This document shows, one piece after another, positions 37,115 to 45,101 of a stretch of DNA of 64,000 bases. The stretch's first letter is position 1. Each line of letters begins with the position of its first letter. The notes beneath the pieces were generated by a model. That model was not told the DNA's origin. It saw nothing but the letters and a program-made list of their open reading frames with translations, and ran no database searches. A program made the position numbers and the translations under genes. Source of the DNA: Bacillus subtilis subsp. subtilis (GTDB taxonomy: Bacteria; Pseudomonadota; Gammaproteobacteria; Xanthomonadales; Xanthomonadaceae); contig JAHREJ010000011.1 in the NCBI GenBank assembly GCA_021733645.1, positions 1 to 64,000 on the forward strand. Reading direction: 5' to 3'.

Positions 37115-37897
37115 TCAGAAGGTGCCCGGGTAGGCGCCGCCGTCGATCAACAGGTTCTGCCCGGTGATGTAGCCGGCGTGCGCGCTGCACAGGAACGCGC
37201 AGGCGGCGCCGAATTCGTCGGCGGTACCGAAGCGGCCGGCCGGGATGTGGGTGCGCTTGCGCTCGGCGATCTGCCCGGCATCGATGCCCTGCTGCTGGGC
37301 CAGGTAGGCGAAGTTGCCGCGCAGGCGATCGGTGTCGAACTGCCCGGGCAGCAGGTTGTTGAGGGTGACGTTGTGGGCCACCGTTTTACGCGCCAGCCCG
37401 GCCACGAAACCGGTCAGCCCCGAGCGCGCGCCGTTGGACAGGCCAAGGATGTCGATGGGCGCCTTCACCGAGGAGGAAGTGATGTTGACAATGCGGCCGA
37501 AGCCGCGCTCGATCATGCCATCGACCGTGGCGCCGATCAGTTCGATCGGGGCCAGCATGTTGGCGTCCAGCGCGGCGATCCAGTCGTCGCGGGTGAACTG
37601 GCGGAAATCGCCAGCCGGCGGGCCGCCGGCGTTGTTGACCAGGATGTCCACCTGCGGGCACGCCGCCAGCGCCACCAGCCGGCCATCGGCGTGGGTGATG
37701 TCGGCAACCACGCCCACGACCTTGCGTGCGCCGGGCAGTGCCTGCAGTTCCAGCACCGCCCGCTGTAGTGCCTCTTCACCGCGCGCGGCCACCACCACGT
37801 TGACGCCTTCGCGCACCAGCGCACGCGCACAGCCCAGGCCCAAGCCTTTGCTGGCGGCGCAGACCAGGGCCCAGCGGCCGGCAATTCCAAGGTCCAT
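37115..37897 (-). CDS. atypical SDR-family oxidoreductase within the biotin operon
   Basis: A 260-residue short-chain dehydrogenase-like protein. The N-terminal cofactor loop reads CAASKGLGLGCA, not the canonical TGxxxGIG. The NNAG motif (88-91) and catalytic-region serines (NITSSS, 138-143) are present. Where Tyr-x3-Lys should follow, the chain reads LGLSNGARSG (151-160), with no tyrosine or lysine. This matches the FabG-like SDR subgroup known to lack the usual active-site pattern. It sits between bioH (59 bases) and bioC (34 bases), so a link to pimeloyl synthesis is possible but unproven. The C-terminal GQNLLIDGGAYPG is normal. Confidence 0.85.
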   Translation of the reverse strand: MDLGIAGRWALVCAASKGLGLGCARALVREGVNVVVAARGEEALQRAVLELQALPGARKVVGVVADITHADGRLVALAACPQVDILVNNAGGPPAGDFRQFTRDDWIAALDANMLAPIELIGATVDGMIERGFGRIVNITSSSVKAPIDILGLSNGARSGLTGFVAGLARKTVAHNVTLNNLLPGQFDTDRLRGNFAYLAQQQGIDAGQIAERKRTHIPAGRFGTADEFGAACAFLCSAHAGYITGQNLLIDGGAYPGTF

Positions 37898-37956
37898 GGC
37901 TTAATCCTGAGGTGAAAGACGGGAGGACATGATCGGCGATGCGCGGGGTGGATGGA

Positions 37957-38724
37957 TCAGCAAAGGCCAGCAACGAAGTGTTGCAGCTGGGTGGCCACCG
38001 CATCGGTGTGGCCCAGGAACGGGGCATGCCCGCCGTGCGCCACCACGTGCGCCTGCGCGCCCGGTGCCAGCGCGGCAGCGGCCTGCATGGCGCGGGCCGA
38101 CACCAGCCGGTCGCGCTGGCCGGCCAGCCACAGGCTGGGCTTGCCCAGCCCCGGCAGCGCACCGCGCAGATCGGTGTTTTCCAGCAGGCGCAGGCCGTCG
38201 TGCAGCGCACGCGCGGCCGGCTCGCCGCGTGCGACGAGCATCTCGCGCAGGGTGCGCAGCTCCTGCCGGGCATGCTCGGAGCCCATCGCATCCAGCGCCA
38301 GGAAGTGCTCCAGCGTGCCACGGTAGTCCTGCGCCAGGTCCTGGCCGAACTGTTGGAATACCGCCGGCTCCACCGCGTGGGGCCAGTCATCGCCGCGTAC
38401 GAAGCGCGGCGTCGCGGCGATCATCACCAGCGCACGCACCTGCGGCAACGTGGCGGCCGCATGCAGGGCAAACAGCCCGCCCAGCGACCAGCCGCACCAC
38501 ACCGCCGGTGGCGTGGCGGCGGCGATGGCGTTGACCACATGCGGCAACCGCAGGGGCGTGCCATCGTCGTGGCTGAAACCGTGGCCGGGCAGGTCAACCA
38601 GGTGCAGCTGATACTGCGTGGCCAGGCGCTCGACCAGCGGGGCGAATACCCCGCCATGCAGCGCCCAGCCGTGGATGAGGACCAGCGCCGGCCCATCGCC
38701 GACCACCTCGATATGCAGGCTCAC
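37957..38724 (-). CDS. bioH: pimeloyl-ACP methyl ester carboxylesterase
   Basis: A 255-residue alpha/beta hydrolase that removes the methyl group from pimeloyl-ACP methyl ester, ending chain elongation in biotin synthesis. The nucleophile elbow is GWSLGG (Ser80), the oxyanion region LIHGWALHGGVF, the acid AGQRDRLVS and the histidine HGGHAPFLGH. Length equals E. coli BioH (256). It begins ten bases after bioF stops, so they are co-transcribed. Together with bioC it gives the complete BioC-BioH route. Confidence 0.93.
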   Translation of the reverse strand: MSLHIEVVGDGPALVLIHGWALHGGVFAPLVERLATQYQLHLVDLPGHGFSHDDGTPLRLPHVVNAIAAATPPAVWCGWSLGGLFALHAAATLPQVRALVMIAATPRFVRGDDWPHAVEPAVFQQFGQDLAQDYRGTLEHFLALDAMGSEHARQELRTLREMLVARGEPAARALHDGLRLLENTDLRGALPGLGKPSLWLAGQRDRLVSARAMQAAAALAPGAQAHVVAHGGHAPFLGHTDAVATQLQHFVAGLC

Positions 38725-38734
38725 AGCGCCGGCC

Positions 38735-39946
38735 TCACGCGCTCAGCGCATCCAGCGATTGCTGGCGCAGCACGGTATCGCGCGCATGCCCGATCGCCTC
38801 GGTGAGCGCGCGCACCTGCGCCGGGGTGTGCAGCGCAGACAAAGTGACGCGCAGGCGCGCCTTGCCTTCGGGCACGGTGGGCGGGCGGATCGCGCTGACC
38901 AGGAAACCGGAGGCTTCCAGCGCGGCCGACAGCGCCATCACCGTCGATTCGGCACCGCACAGCAGCGGCTGGATCGGGGTGTCGGAGGGCATCAGTTCCA
39001 GTCCTTGCTGGCGTGCGCCGGCGCGGAACACGGCGATCAACTCACCGAGTTTTTCGCGGCGCCAGTCGTCGCGCCGGGCCAGTTTCACCGCGGCCAGGGA
39101 GGCGGCCGCCTGCGCCGGCGATACTGCCGTGGTGTAGATGTACGGGCGTGCGGTTTCGGCCAGGTGCTGGATCAGTGCTTCATCGCCCAGCACCACCGCA
39201 CCACTGCCGCCCAGCGCCTTGCCGAGCGTGGCCAGCTGCAATGGCACATCGGCCACGCCCAGCCCGGCGTCGGCCACGCAGCCGCGCCCGTGTTCGCCAA
39301 CCACGCCGATGCCGTGCGCGTCGTCCACGTACAGCAGCGCTTCCTGCATGCGCGCCACCAGCGACAGCGAGCGCAGCGGGGCGATGTCGCCATCCATGCT
39401 GAACACCCCATCGGTGGCCAGCATCGCCGCGCCGTCGGGGGCGTGTTTCAACTGGCGCAGCGCGCCTTCGGTATCCAGGTGCGGGTAGCGGCGCAGCCGG
39501 CAGCCGGCCAGGCGCGTGGCATCGAGCAGGCTGGCGTGGTTGAGCCGGTCCTGCACGCACACATCGTCTTCTTCGCTGAGCAGCGCCTGCTGTACCGCCA
39601 GGTTGGCGGCAAAGCCACTACCAAACAGCAGCGCACGCGGGTAGCCGAGCCACTCGGCCATTTCCTGCTCAAGGGCCTCATGCAGGGCATGGTGGCCGCA
39701 GATCAGGTGCGAGGCGGTGGCGCCAGCGCCTTCGCGCGCGGCCGCGTCCTGCAGCGCGCTGACCACCCCGAACTGTTGCGACAGCCCCAGGTAGTCATTG
39801 CTGCAGAAGCCGGTGAGCCATTGGCCGTCCAGCTCCAGCCGCACGCCATCACGACGGGTCACCGTGCGGCGCACGCGGAGGCGGCCCTGCGCGTCGCGGA
39901 GCTTGCGCTGGGCCTGGATGCGGTCGTGCAGGTCGGGGCGGGCCAT
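38735..39946 (-). CDS. bioF: 8-amino-7-oxononanoate synthase
   Basis: A 403-residue PLP enzyme that condenses pimeloyl-ACP with alanine to form 8-amino-7-oxononanoate. Signatures are [10 protein letters not shown] near residue 48, [10 protein letters not shown], the [16 protein letters not shown] segment and the PLP lysine in [13 protein letters not shown]. The C-terminal [17 protein letters not shown] is typical. I start at the ATG at 39946, which opens the conserved N-terminus; the frame continues upstream into the end of bioB without conservation. The gap to bioB is 85 bases. Confidence 0.95.
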   Translation of the reverse strand: MARPDLHDRIQAQRKLRDAQGRLRVRRTVTRRDGVRLELDGQWLTGFCSNDYLGLSQQFGVVSALQDAAAREGAGATASHLICGHHALHEALEQEMAEWLGYPRALLFGSGFAANLAVQQALLSEEDDVCVQDRLNHASLLDATRLAGCRLRRYPHLDTEGALRQLKHAPDGAAMLATDGVFSMDGDIAPLRSLSLVARMQEALLYVDDAHGIGVVGEHGRGCVADAGLGVADVPLQLATLGKALGGSGAVVLGDEALIQHLAETARPYIYTTAVSPAQAAASLAAVKLARRDDWRREKLGELIAVFRAGARQQGLELMPSDTPIQPLLCGAESTVMALSAALEASGFLVSAIRPPTVPEGKARLRVTLSALHTPAQVRALTEAIGHARDTVLRQQSLDALSA

Positions 39947-40031
39947 GGTCGTCGGCTGGCATGGATGGGCGGTTAGCGTACCCGGTTGGCGGGCGCGGCG
40001 CTGCCTTGGCGGGGCGGGCGCCGGGCCGGCC

Positions 40032-41081
40032 TCAGGCGGCGCGTTCGCACCCGCCGCCACAGCCACCGGCGTCGCCGGTGATATCGGCATGCACCGTGCC
40101 GGGGTGGTCGTGGTCGGCGGCGTCCACCTGCACCGCCATCGGGCGCAGGCCCAGCCGCTCGAACAGGGCCAGGTCGCGTTCGGTGTCCGGGTTGCCGGTG
40201 GTCAGCAGCTTTTCCCCGTAGAAGATCGAGTTGGCCCCGGCCAGGAAGCACAGCGCCTGCAGTTCATCGCTCATGGCCTCGCGCCCGGCCGACAGCCGCA
40301 CCATCGACTGCGGCAGGGCGATGCGGGCCACCGCGACCATCCGCACGAACTCGAACGGGTCCAGTTCGGCGGTGCCGTGCAGGGGCGTGCCGGCCACCTG
40401 CACCAACCGGTTGATGGGCACCGAGTCGGGATGCGCGGGCAGATTGGCCAGCGCCAGCAGCAGACCGGCGCGGTGCGTGCGGGTTTCGCCCATGCCCACG
40501 ATGCCGCCGCAGCAGGTCTTCAGCCCGGCATCGCGCACGTGGGCCAGCGTGTCCAGGCGGTCCTGGTACTGGCGGGTGTGGATGATGGAGTCGTAGTAGT
40601 CCGGCGCGGTATCCAGGTTGTGGTTGTAGTAGTCCAGCCCGGCCTCGCGCAGGGCCACGGCCTGGTCGCCGCTGAGCATGCCCAGGGTGGCGCAGGTTTC
40701 CAGGCCCAGCGCTTTCACCTCGCGGATCATCGCGGCCACCTTGGGAATGTCGCGTTCCTTGGGCGAGCGCCAGGCCGCGCCCATGCAGAACCGCGACGCG
40801 CCGGCCGCCTTGGCTTGCCGGGCCTTGGCCACCACGTCCTCGGTGGCCATCAGTTTCTGCGCGTCCACCCCGGTGGTGTAGCGCTGGGCCTGTGGGCAGT
40901 ACGCGCAGTCTTCGGGGCAGCCGCCGGTCTTGACCGACAGCAACGTGGAAACCTGCACCTCGGCGGGATCGAAGTGCGCGCGGTGCACGCTGGCGGCGCG
41001 GTGCAGCAGCGTGGGCAGCGGCAGGGCGAACAGGGCCAGCAGCTCCTCGCTGCGCCAGTCGTGGCGGATGTCGCTTGGCAT
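40032..41081 (-). CDS. bioB: biotin synthase
   Basis: A 349-residue radical SAM enzyme that inserts sulfur into dethiobiotin. The radical SAM cluster motif is [12 protein letters not shown] (Cys55, Cys59, Cys62). Auxiliary-cluster residues lie in RFCMGAAWR and [17 protein letters not shown] and GGIVGMGET are conserved. The C-terminus ends in a Gly/Cys-rich [11 protein letters not shown], a small metal-binding-looking tail seen in some relatives. It is the first gene of the operon; a palindrome matching BirA operators lies 61-92 bases upstream. bioA and bioD are not in the window. Confidence 0.97.
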   Translation of the reverse strand: MPSDIRHDWRSEELLALFALPLPTLLHRAASVHRAHFDPAEVQVSTLLSVKTGGCPEDCAYCPQAQRYTTGVDAQKLMATEDVVAKARQAKAAGASRFCMGAAWRSPKERDIPKVAAMIREVKALGLETCATLGMLSGDQAVALREAGLDYYNHNLDTAPDYYDSIIHTRQYQDRLDTLAHVRDAGLKTCCGGIVGMGETRTHRAGLLLALANLPAHPDSVPINRLVQVAGTPLHGTAELDPFEFVRMVAVARIALPQSMVRLSAGREAMSDELQALCFLAGANSIFYGEKLLTTGNPDTERDLALFERLGLRPMAVQVDAADHDHPGTVHADITGDAGGCGGGCERAA

Positions 41082-41141
41082 GGAGCAACCCTCGGCGTAC
41101 AGCGGAACGGGGGCGGAAGTGTGGTGGTGGGTGGCGCGTCC

Positions 41142-41173
41142 TGTCAACTCAGCTATGTGATTGCAAGTTTACA
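41142..41173. promoter_or_regulatory. candidate BirA (biotin repressor) operator
   Basis: TGTCAACT and AGTTTACA are arranged as an inverted repeat with exactly 16 bases between. The E. coli BirA operator is TGTAAACC-N16-GGTTTACA (inner 8-mers); matches are 6/8 and 7/8. It lies between bioB (minus) and comF (plus), where it could cover the bioB promoter. Confidence 0.65.
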
Positions 41174-41322
41174 GTGGCCATTGCGGCCGCGGTCAGGACA
41201 ACGACCGACGCAGCCGGTGGGATCTGCCGTTTCCTGACGCGCCGCCACGGGTCGGGCTGACAGACGCGGGGCAGGCCTACGCGCACGCTGGTCCCACCGA
41301 AGGCGCCAGAGGGGGCGACGAC

Positions 41323-42021
41323 GTGCGTTCCCGCTTGTCTGCTGCGTTGGTCTGGCTGGGCCAGCAGGCCCTGCCCCTGCGCTGCCTGGTGTGCGACGAA
41401 CCCGGCCGCGATGGGCTGGACCTGTGCGTGGCCTGCCATGCCGCCCTGCCGTGGAACGACCACGCCTGCCCGCTGTGCGCCCTGCCGCTGCCAGCGGACG
41501 CGCCTGCACTGCGCTGTGGCACCTGCCTTCAGGACCCGCCGCGGCAGTCTGCCGCCGCCGCCGTGTTCCGCTACGCCACGCCGGTGGACCAGTTGCTGCG
41601 GCGTTTCAAGTTCCACCAGGACCTGGCGGCCGGGCGTCTGCTGTCGCAGTTGATGCTGCAGCGGGTGCCCGGGTTCGTCACCGGCCCGCTGGCACCGGTA
41701 CCGCTGCACCGCCAGCGGTTGCGCTCGCGCGGTTACGACCAGGCGCTGGAACTGACCCGGCCGTTGGCGCGCGCGCTGCGGCAGCCGGTGTGGTGCGGGC
41801 TGCACCGCGAGCGCCTGACGGCCGCGCAGTCGGTCCTGGACGCCGAAGCACGGCGGCGCAACCTGCGGGATGCGTTTGCAATCACCGCCCCGCCACCGGC
41901 GCGGCTGACCGTGGTGGATGATGTGATGACCACCGGCGCCACGCTGGACGCTGCCGTGCAAGCGCTGCAACGTGCGGGCCTGCCCGATGCCGCCGTGTGG
42001 GTCTGCGCGCGGGTGCCGTGA
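41323..42021 (+). CDS. comF: ComF-family phosphoribosyltransferase-like protein
   Basis: A 232-residue ComF/GntX protein. The N-terminal zinc-binding part has four CxxC-type pairs (CLVC, CVAC, CPLC, CGTC). The C-terminal phosphoribosyltransferase-like domain has PVPLHRQRLRSRGYDQALEL and the PRPP loop VVDDVMTTGAT. ComF is needed for DNA uptake in naturally competent species, and GntX for use of DNA as nutrient in E. coli. I chose the GTG at 41323, with GGGGG upstream; an open frame from 41161 would cross the BirA-like site. It is divergent from bioB, an arrangement also seen in other gammaproteobacteria. Confidence 0.9.
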   Translation: MRSRLSAALVWLGQQALPLRCLVCDEPGRDGLDLCVACHAALPWNDHACPLCALPLPADAPALRCGTCLQDPPRQSAAAAVFRYATPVDQLLRRFKFHQDLAAGRLLSQLMLQRVPGFVTGPLAPVPLHRQRLRSRGYDQALELTRPLARALRQPVWCGLHRERLTAAQSVLDAEARRRNLRDAFAITAPPPARLTVVDDVMTTGATLDAAVQALQRAGLPDAAVWVCARVP

Positions 42022-42068
42022 GTGGCCGCTCTATACTCGGGCGCTGCCACAGGGAAAGACCGCCACCG

Positions 42069-43085
42069 ATGGATCCGTTCGCCACGTTCGACTTCACCGA
42101 CTTCTGGGACGACTGCGAGTACTCGCAGCAGAACTACCAGGAACCGCCGCCCAGCGATGCGCTCATCACCGAGCTGCAGGCGGAGTTCGGCTACCGCTTC
42201 CCGGCGGCGTACATCGCGCTTGCACGCCGCCACAACGGTGGGGTGCTGCAGCGCAGTTGCCACCCGATGGACGAGGCCACCAGTTGGGCTGACGACCACA
42301 TAGAAGTCACCGGCCTGCATGCCATCGGACGACAGACGCGGTACTCGCTCGGCGGTGCGATCGGCACGCGTTTCATGCAGAACGAGTGGGGCTACCCCGA
42401 TATCGGCATCGTCATCGCTGACTGCCCCAGCGCCGGGCATGACCTGATCATGCTCGACTACCGCCACTGCGGCCCGCAGGGCGAACCGCAGGTGGTGCAC
42501 GTCGATCAGGAAGACGACTACGCCATCACGCTGGTGGCCCCGGACTTCGCCAGCTTCATCCACGGTCTGGTCGATGAGGAGGTCTTCGATGACGCTGCCG
42601 AAACGCTGGAGATCGATCTGGTCAGCGTGGACCGCGGCACCCTGTCGCCGATCGTGCAGCGTGCGCTGGTGGCATCGGCCGACGTCCTGCCCGATGGTGA
42701 GCGCGCGCTGCGCGCCCTGGCACGCCGTATCACCGAAGCGAAAGGGTTCTTCGCTGTGCATGCCGATCCGGACTCGCACCGGATGTACGACCTGATGTTC
42801 TGGCTGTACTCGCAGTTGACCACGGCCACCTCGTTCACCCATTTCGTGAAGCTTCCTGCCGAACAGAACGACTATGCAACGCCGTGCTACGAACTGATGC
42901 TGCCGTTCGACCTGGTGGTCGCGCCCTTCGGCTTCAAGACCGGTGGGTTCGCGCCGGGTTTCGTCGAGGACTGGTGGACCGCCCGGGTGGCCGAAGGCGC
43001 CATCGTGCCGGTGCCGGGCGGCTGGCGGTTCAGTACCGCCGCCGAACAGGCGTTGCTGGACGCATTGCAGGCCGATGGCGGTTGA
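42069..43085 (+). CDS. SMI1/KNR4-family protein
   Basis: A 338-residue soluble acidic protein with an N-terminal SMI1/KNR4 (SUKH) domain: FWDDCEYSQQNYQEPPPSDA, LQAEFGYRFPAAYIALARRH, NGGVL, then FMQNEWGYPDIGIVIADCPS, AGHDLIMLDYR and VHVDQEDDYAITLVA. The C-terminal half (about 175-338) is an unassigned domain. SUKH proteins are often immunity proteins against contact-dependent toxins, but many are orphan. No toxin gene is adjacent. The start at 42069 follows GGAAAGACC. It begins 47 bases after comF. Confidence 0.85.
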   Translation: MDPFATFDFTDFWDDCEYSQQNYQEPPPSDALITELQAEFGYRFPAAYIALARRHNGGVLQRSCHPMDEATSWADDHIEVTGLHAIGRQTRYSLGGAIGTRFMQNEWGYPDIGIVIADCPSAGHDLIMLDYRHCGPQGEPQVVHVDQEDDYAITLVAPDFASFIHGLVDEEVFDDAAETLEIDLVSVDRGTLSPIVQRALVASADVLPDGERALRALARRITEAKGFFAVHADPDSHRMYDLMFWLYSQLTTATSFTHFVKLPAEQNDYATPCYELMLPFDLVVAPFGFKTGGFAPGFVEDWWTARVAEGAIVPVPGGWRFSTAAEQALLDALQADGG

Positions 43086-43159
43086 GGACGGGTGTGACTG
43101 CGGTTTTCATTGCCCGGCGCTAGCATGGGCCCATCACCCACCTCTGCATGGAGCTGCCG

Positions 43160-43711
43160 ATGACTACCCCACTCTCTCCCGTGTTGTCGCTGATCGGCCG
43201 TAGCTGGTGGGTGCTGCTGCTGTATGGCGTGGTGGCCGTGGTGTTTGGCGGAGTGGCCATCGCGCAGCCGCTGGCCGCCGCCTCCGCGCTGGCCTGGGCG
43301 ATCGGTGTGATGGCCGTGGTGGAAGGGGTGATCAGTCTGATGGCCGTGTTGGGCGGCAACAGCGGGGTATCGCGCGGTTGGCTGGCGGTGTACGCGCTGG
43401 CCTCCATCGGGTTTGGCGTCGTGGCCGTGATCAACCCCCTGGCCACCGCCAGCGTGTTGATTCTGCTGCTGGCGGCGTGGCTGATCGTGGCGGGCATCCA
43501 CCGCATCGTGTTCGCGGTGCGCGTGCGCAGGCACATCCAGGGCGAGTGGCTGCTGATTCTCAGCGGTGTGCTGGCCATCGTGCTGGGCGCGCTGCTGGTA
43601 GCCAATCCGCTGGCCGGCGTTGCGGTGACCACCTTGTGGATCGGCATTGGCAGCCTCATCTATGGCGTGTTGCAGGTGGTGGTGGCGTTCCGCCTTCGCC
43701 GCCTGCGCTGA
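43160..43711 (+). CDS. HdeD-like DUF308 membrane protein
   Basis: A 183-residue membrane protein with six predicted helices in three repeated pairs, as in the HdeD/DUF308 family (WWVLLLYGVVAVVFGGVAIAQP, GWLAVYALASIGFGVVAVINP, EWLLILSGVLAIVLGALLVANP). The repeated ending V/A-A-x-P after each odd helix marks the internal triplication. E. coli HdeD supports acid resistance at high cell density. The ATG at 43160 has GGAG at good spacing; an ATG four codons earlier is less likely. Confidence 0.92.
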   Translation: MTTPLSPVLSLIGRSWWVLLLYGVVAVVFGGVAIAQPLAAASALAWAIGVMAVVEGVISLMAVLGGNSGVSRGWLAVYALASIGFGVVAVINPLATASVLILLLAAWLIVAGIHRIVFAVRVRRHIQGEWLLILSGVLAIVLGALLVANPLAGVAVTTLWIGIGSLIYGVLQVVVAFRLRRLR

Positions 43712-43760
43712 TCGGTACCGGGCGATGCCCGGCGCCACCCCGACATGGAGAGGAGGGCGT

Positions 43761-44252
43761 ATGCGCAGGTATGTTCTTGCAGCACTGTTGTTGGCCAGCA
43801 TGGCGGGCCTGACCGGATGCGGGCCGGCAACGCAGCTGGTCACCCCGGACACCGTGGCGGCCCCCTTGCCACAGGCGCGCCTCCTGATGCGCGAGGTGGA
43901 CGAGCACGGTCGTGCCGGTTCCACCTTGCTCAAGGATCCCGACGGCAAGCCGTTGGCGGTACTGGAACCGGCGTTCATCACCACCGCCGACATCGCCTCG
44001 GTTGGCTTGGGCCAGTCGCCACAGGACCAGCAACCGGTATTGAACCTGACCATGACCGACGCCGCTGCACCGCGCATTCAAGCCGCCACCGAAGCGCGCG
44101 TTGGCCGCCGCGTGGCCTTCAGCATCGGTGACAAGGTGCTGTCGGTGGCCACCGTCAGCGGGTCGTTCGGCAAGGCCATGCAGGTGGCCGGGCTGTGCGA
44201 CCAGGACGAGGCGCAGCGCATGTTCACCGAGATCACCGGCAAGGCGCCCTGA
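43761..44252 (+). CDS. lipoprotein with a SecD P1-head-like domain
   Basis: A 163-residue lipoprotein (signal peptide MRRYVLAALLLASMAGLTGC, Cys20). The mature domain contains LLKDPDGKPLAVLEPAFITT, ADIASVGLGQSPQDQQPVLN and LTMTDAAAPRIQAATEARVG, followed by RRVAFSIGDKVLSVATVSG. This is the order found in the P1 head subdomain of SecD/SecDF (residual beta-alpha unit with a final SFGKAMQV helix), here as a free lipoprotein without membrane channel. Function unknown. GGAGAGGAGG lies before the ATG. The next gene starts 21 bases later. Confidence 0.78.
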   Translation: MRRYVLAALLLASMAGLTGCGPATQLVTPDTVAAPLPQARLLMREVDEHGRAGSTLLKDPDGKPLAVLEPAFITTADIASVGLGQSPQDQQPVLNLTMTDAAAPRIQAATEARVGRRVAFSIGDKVLSVATVSGSFGKAMQVAGLCDQDEAQRMFTEITGKAP

Positions 44253-44273
44253 GCGCATCGGTTTCCCCACGCA

Positions 44274-45101
44274 ATGCAACGGGACAGGCGTCTGCGGCAC
44301 TTGACCACGGCACGTGGCGTGCTGGGGGTGGTGCTGTCTCTGGCGATGGCGGGCGGCGCCGCTGCAAGCGGGCCGTGCCGCTGGCCCGACGCAATGCCGA
44401 CCGCACCGGTGGTGCTGCTCGGCGAAACGCATGGCACCGCGGAGGCGCCGGCGCTGGCGGGGATGCTGGCATGCGCCGCCGCCCTGGGCACCACGCCGGT
44501 GACGGTGGCGTTGGAGATGGATCCGGGTGAGCAGCCGCGGATCGACGCGTACGTGGCCTCGGCGGGCAGCGCAGCGGACCGGCGTGCGCTGCTGGCCGGG
44601 CCGTTCTGGACCCGCCGCATGCAGGATGGACGCTCCAGTGCCGCGATGGTGGCCCTGATCGAGCAGCTGCGTGGGCTGCGCAGCGAGGGCCGTCGCGTCG
44701 CGGTGGCGGCCGTGGACAGCGTGCGCTATGAAGCGCGCGATGCTGACATGGCCGCCCACATCCGCCGCCTGGCGCAGACCGATGGCGGCCGCGTGATCGC
44801 CTTGCTGGGCAACCGCCATGCCAGCCAGCATCAGGGCGTCCAGGACAATCCGGGCTACACGCCGGCCGGCTACCTGCTGGCCGACCTGACACCGCTCAGC
44901 GTGCGGGTGGAGGCACCCCGCGGCAGTGCCTGGGTGTGCGCGCCCGGGTGTGGCGTGCGCGGCTTCGGCGGACGCACGCCGCCGGGCACCACCGCGCCCA
45001 CCGGCTACCGCACCGATGGGGCGCGCCCGGGGTACGACGGCATCTACATGCTGACCGCGTTCAGCGCCTCGTTGCCGGCACTACCGGTCAGCGAAAAGTA
45101 G
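44274..45101 (+). CDS. exported Tiki/ChaN-superfamily-like protein
   Basis: A 275-residue exported protein with an N-terminal hydrophobic signal (GVLGVVLSLAMAGGAAASG). The mature part shows VVLLGETHGTAEAPALAGML and, later, VIALLGNRHAS. A GE-x-H motif near the start and a G-N-x-H motif after the middle are the hallmark of the EreA/ChaN/TraB (Tiki) superfamily of metal- or haem-binding hydrolases. Cysteines near the C-terminus (WVCAPGCGVRGFGG) may form a disulfide. The function is unknown. Its last 14 bases overlap the 3' end of the convergent MFS permease gene. Confidence 0.65.
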   Translation: MQRDRRLRHLTTARGVLGVVLSLAMAGGAAASGPCRWPDAMPTAPVVLLGETHGTAEAPALAGMLACAAALGTTPVTVALEMDPGEQPRIDAYVASAGSAADRRALLAGPFWTRRMQDGRSSAAMVALIEQLRGLRSEGRRVAVAAVDSVRYEARDADMAAHIRRLAQTDGGRVIALLGNRHASQHQGVQDNPGYTPAGYLLADLTPLSVRVEAPRGSAWVCAPGCGVRGFGGRTPPGTTAPTGYRTDGARPGYDGIYMLTAFSASLPALPVSEK

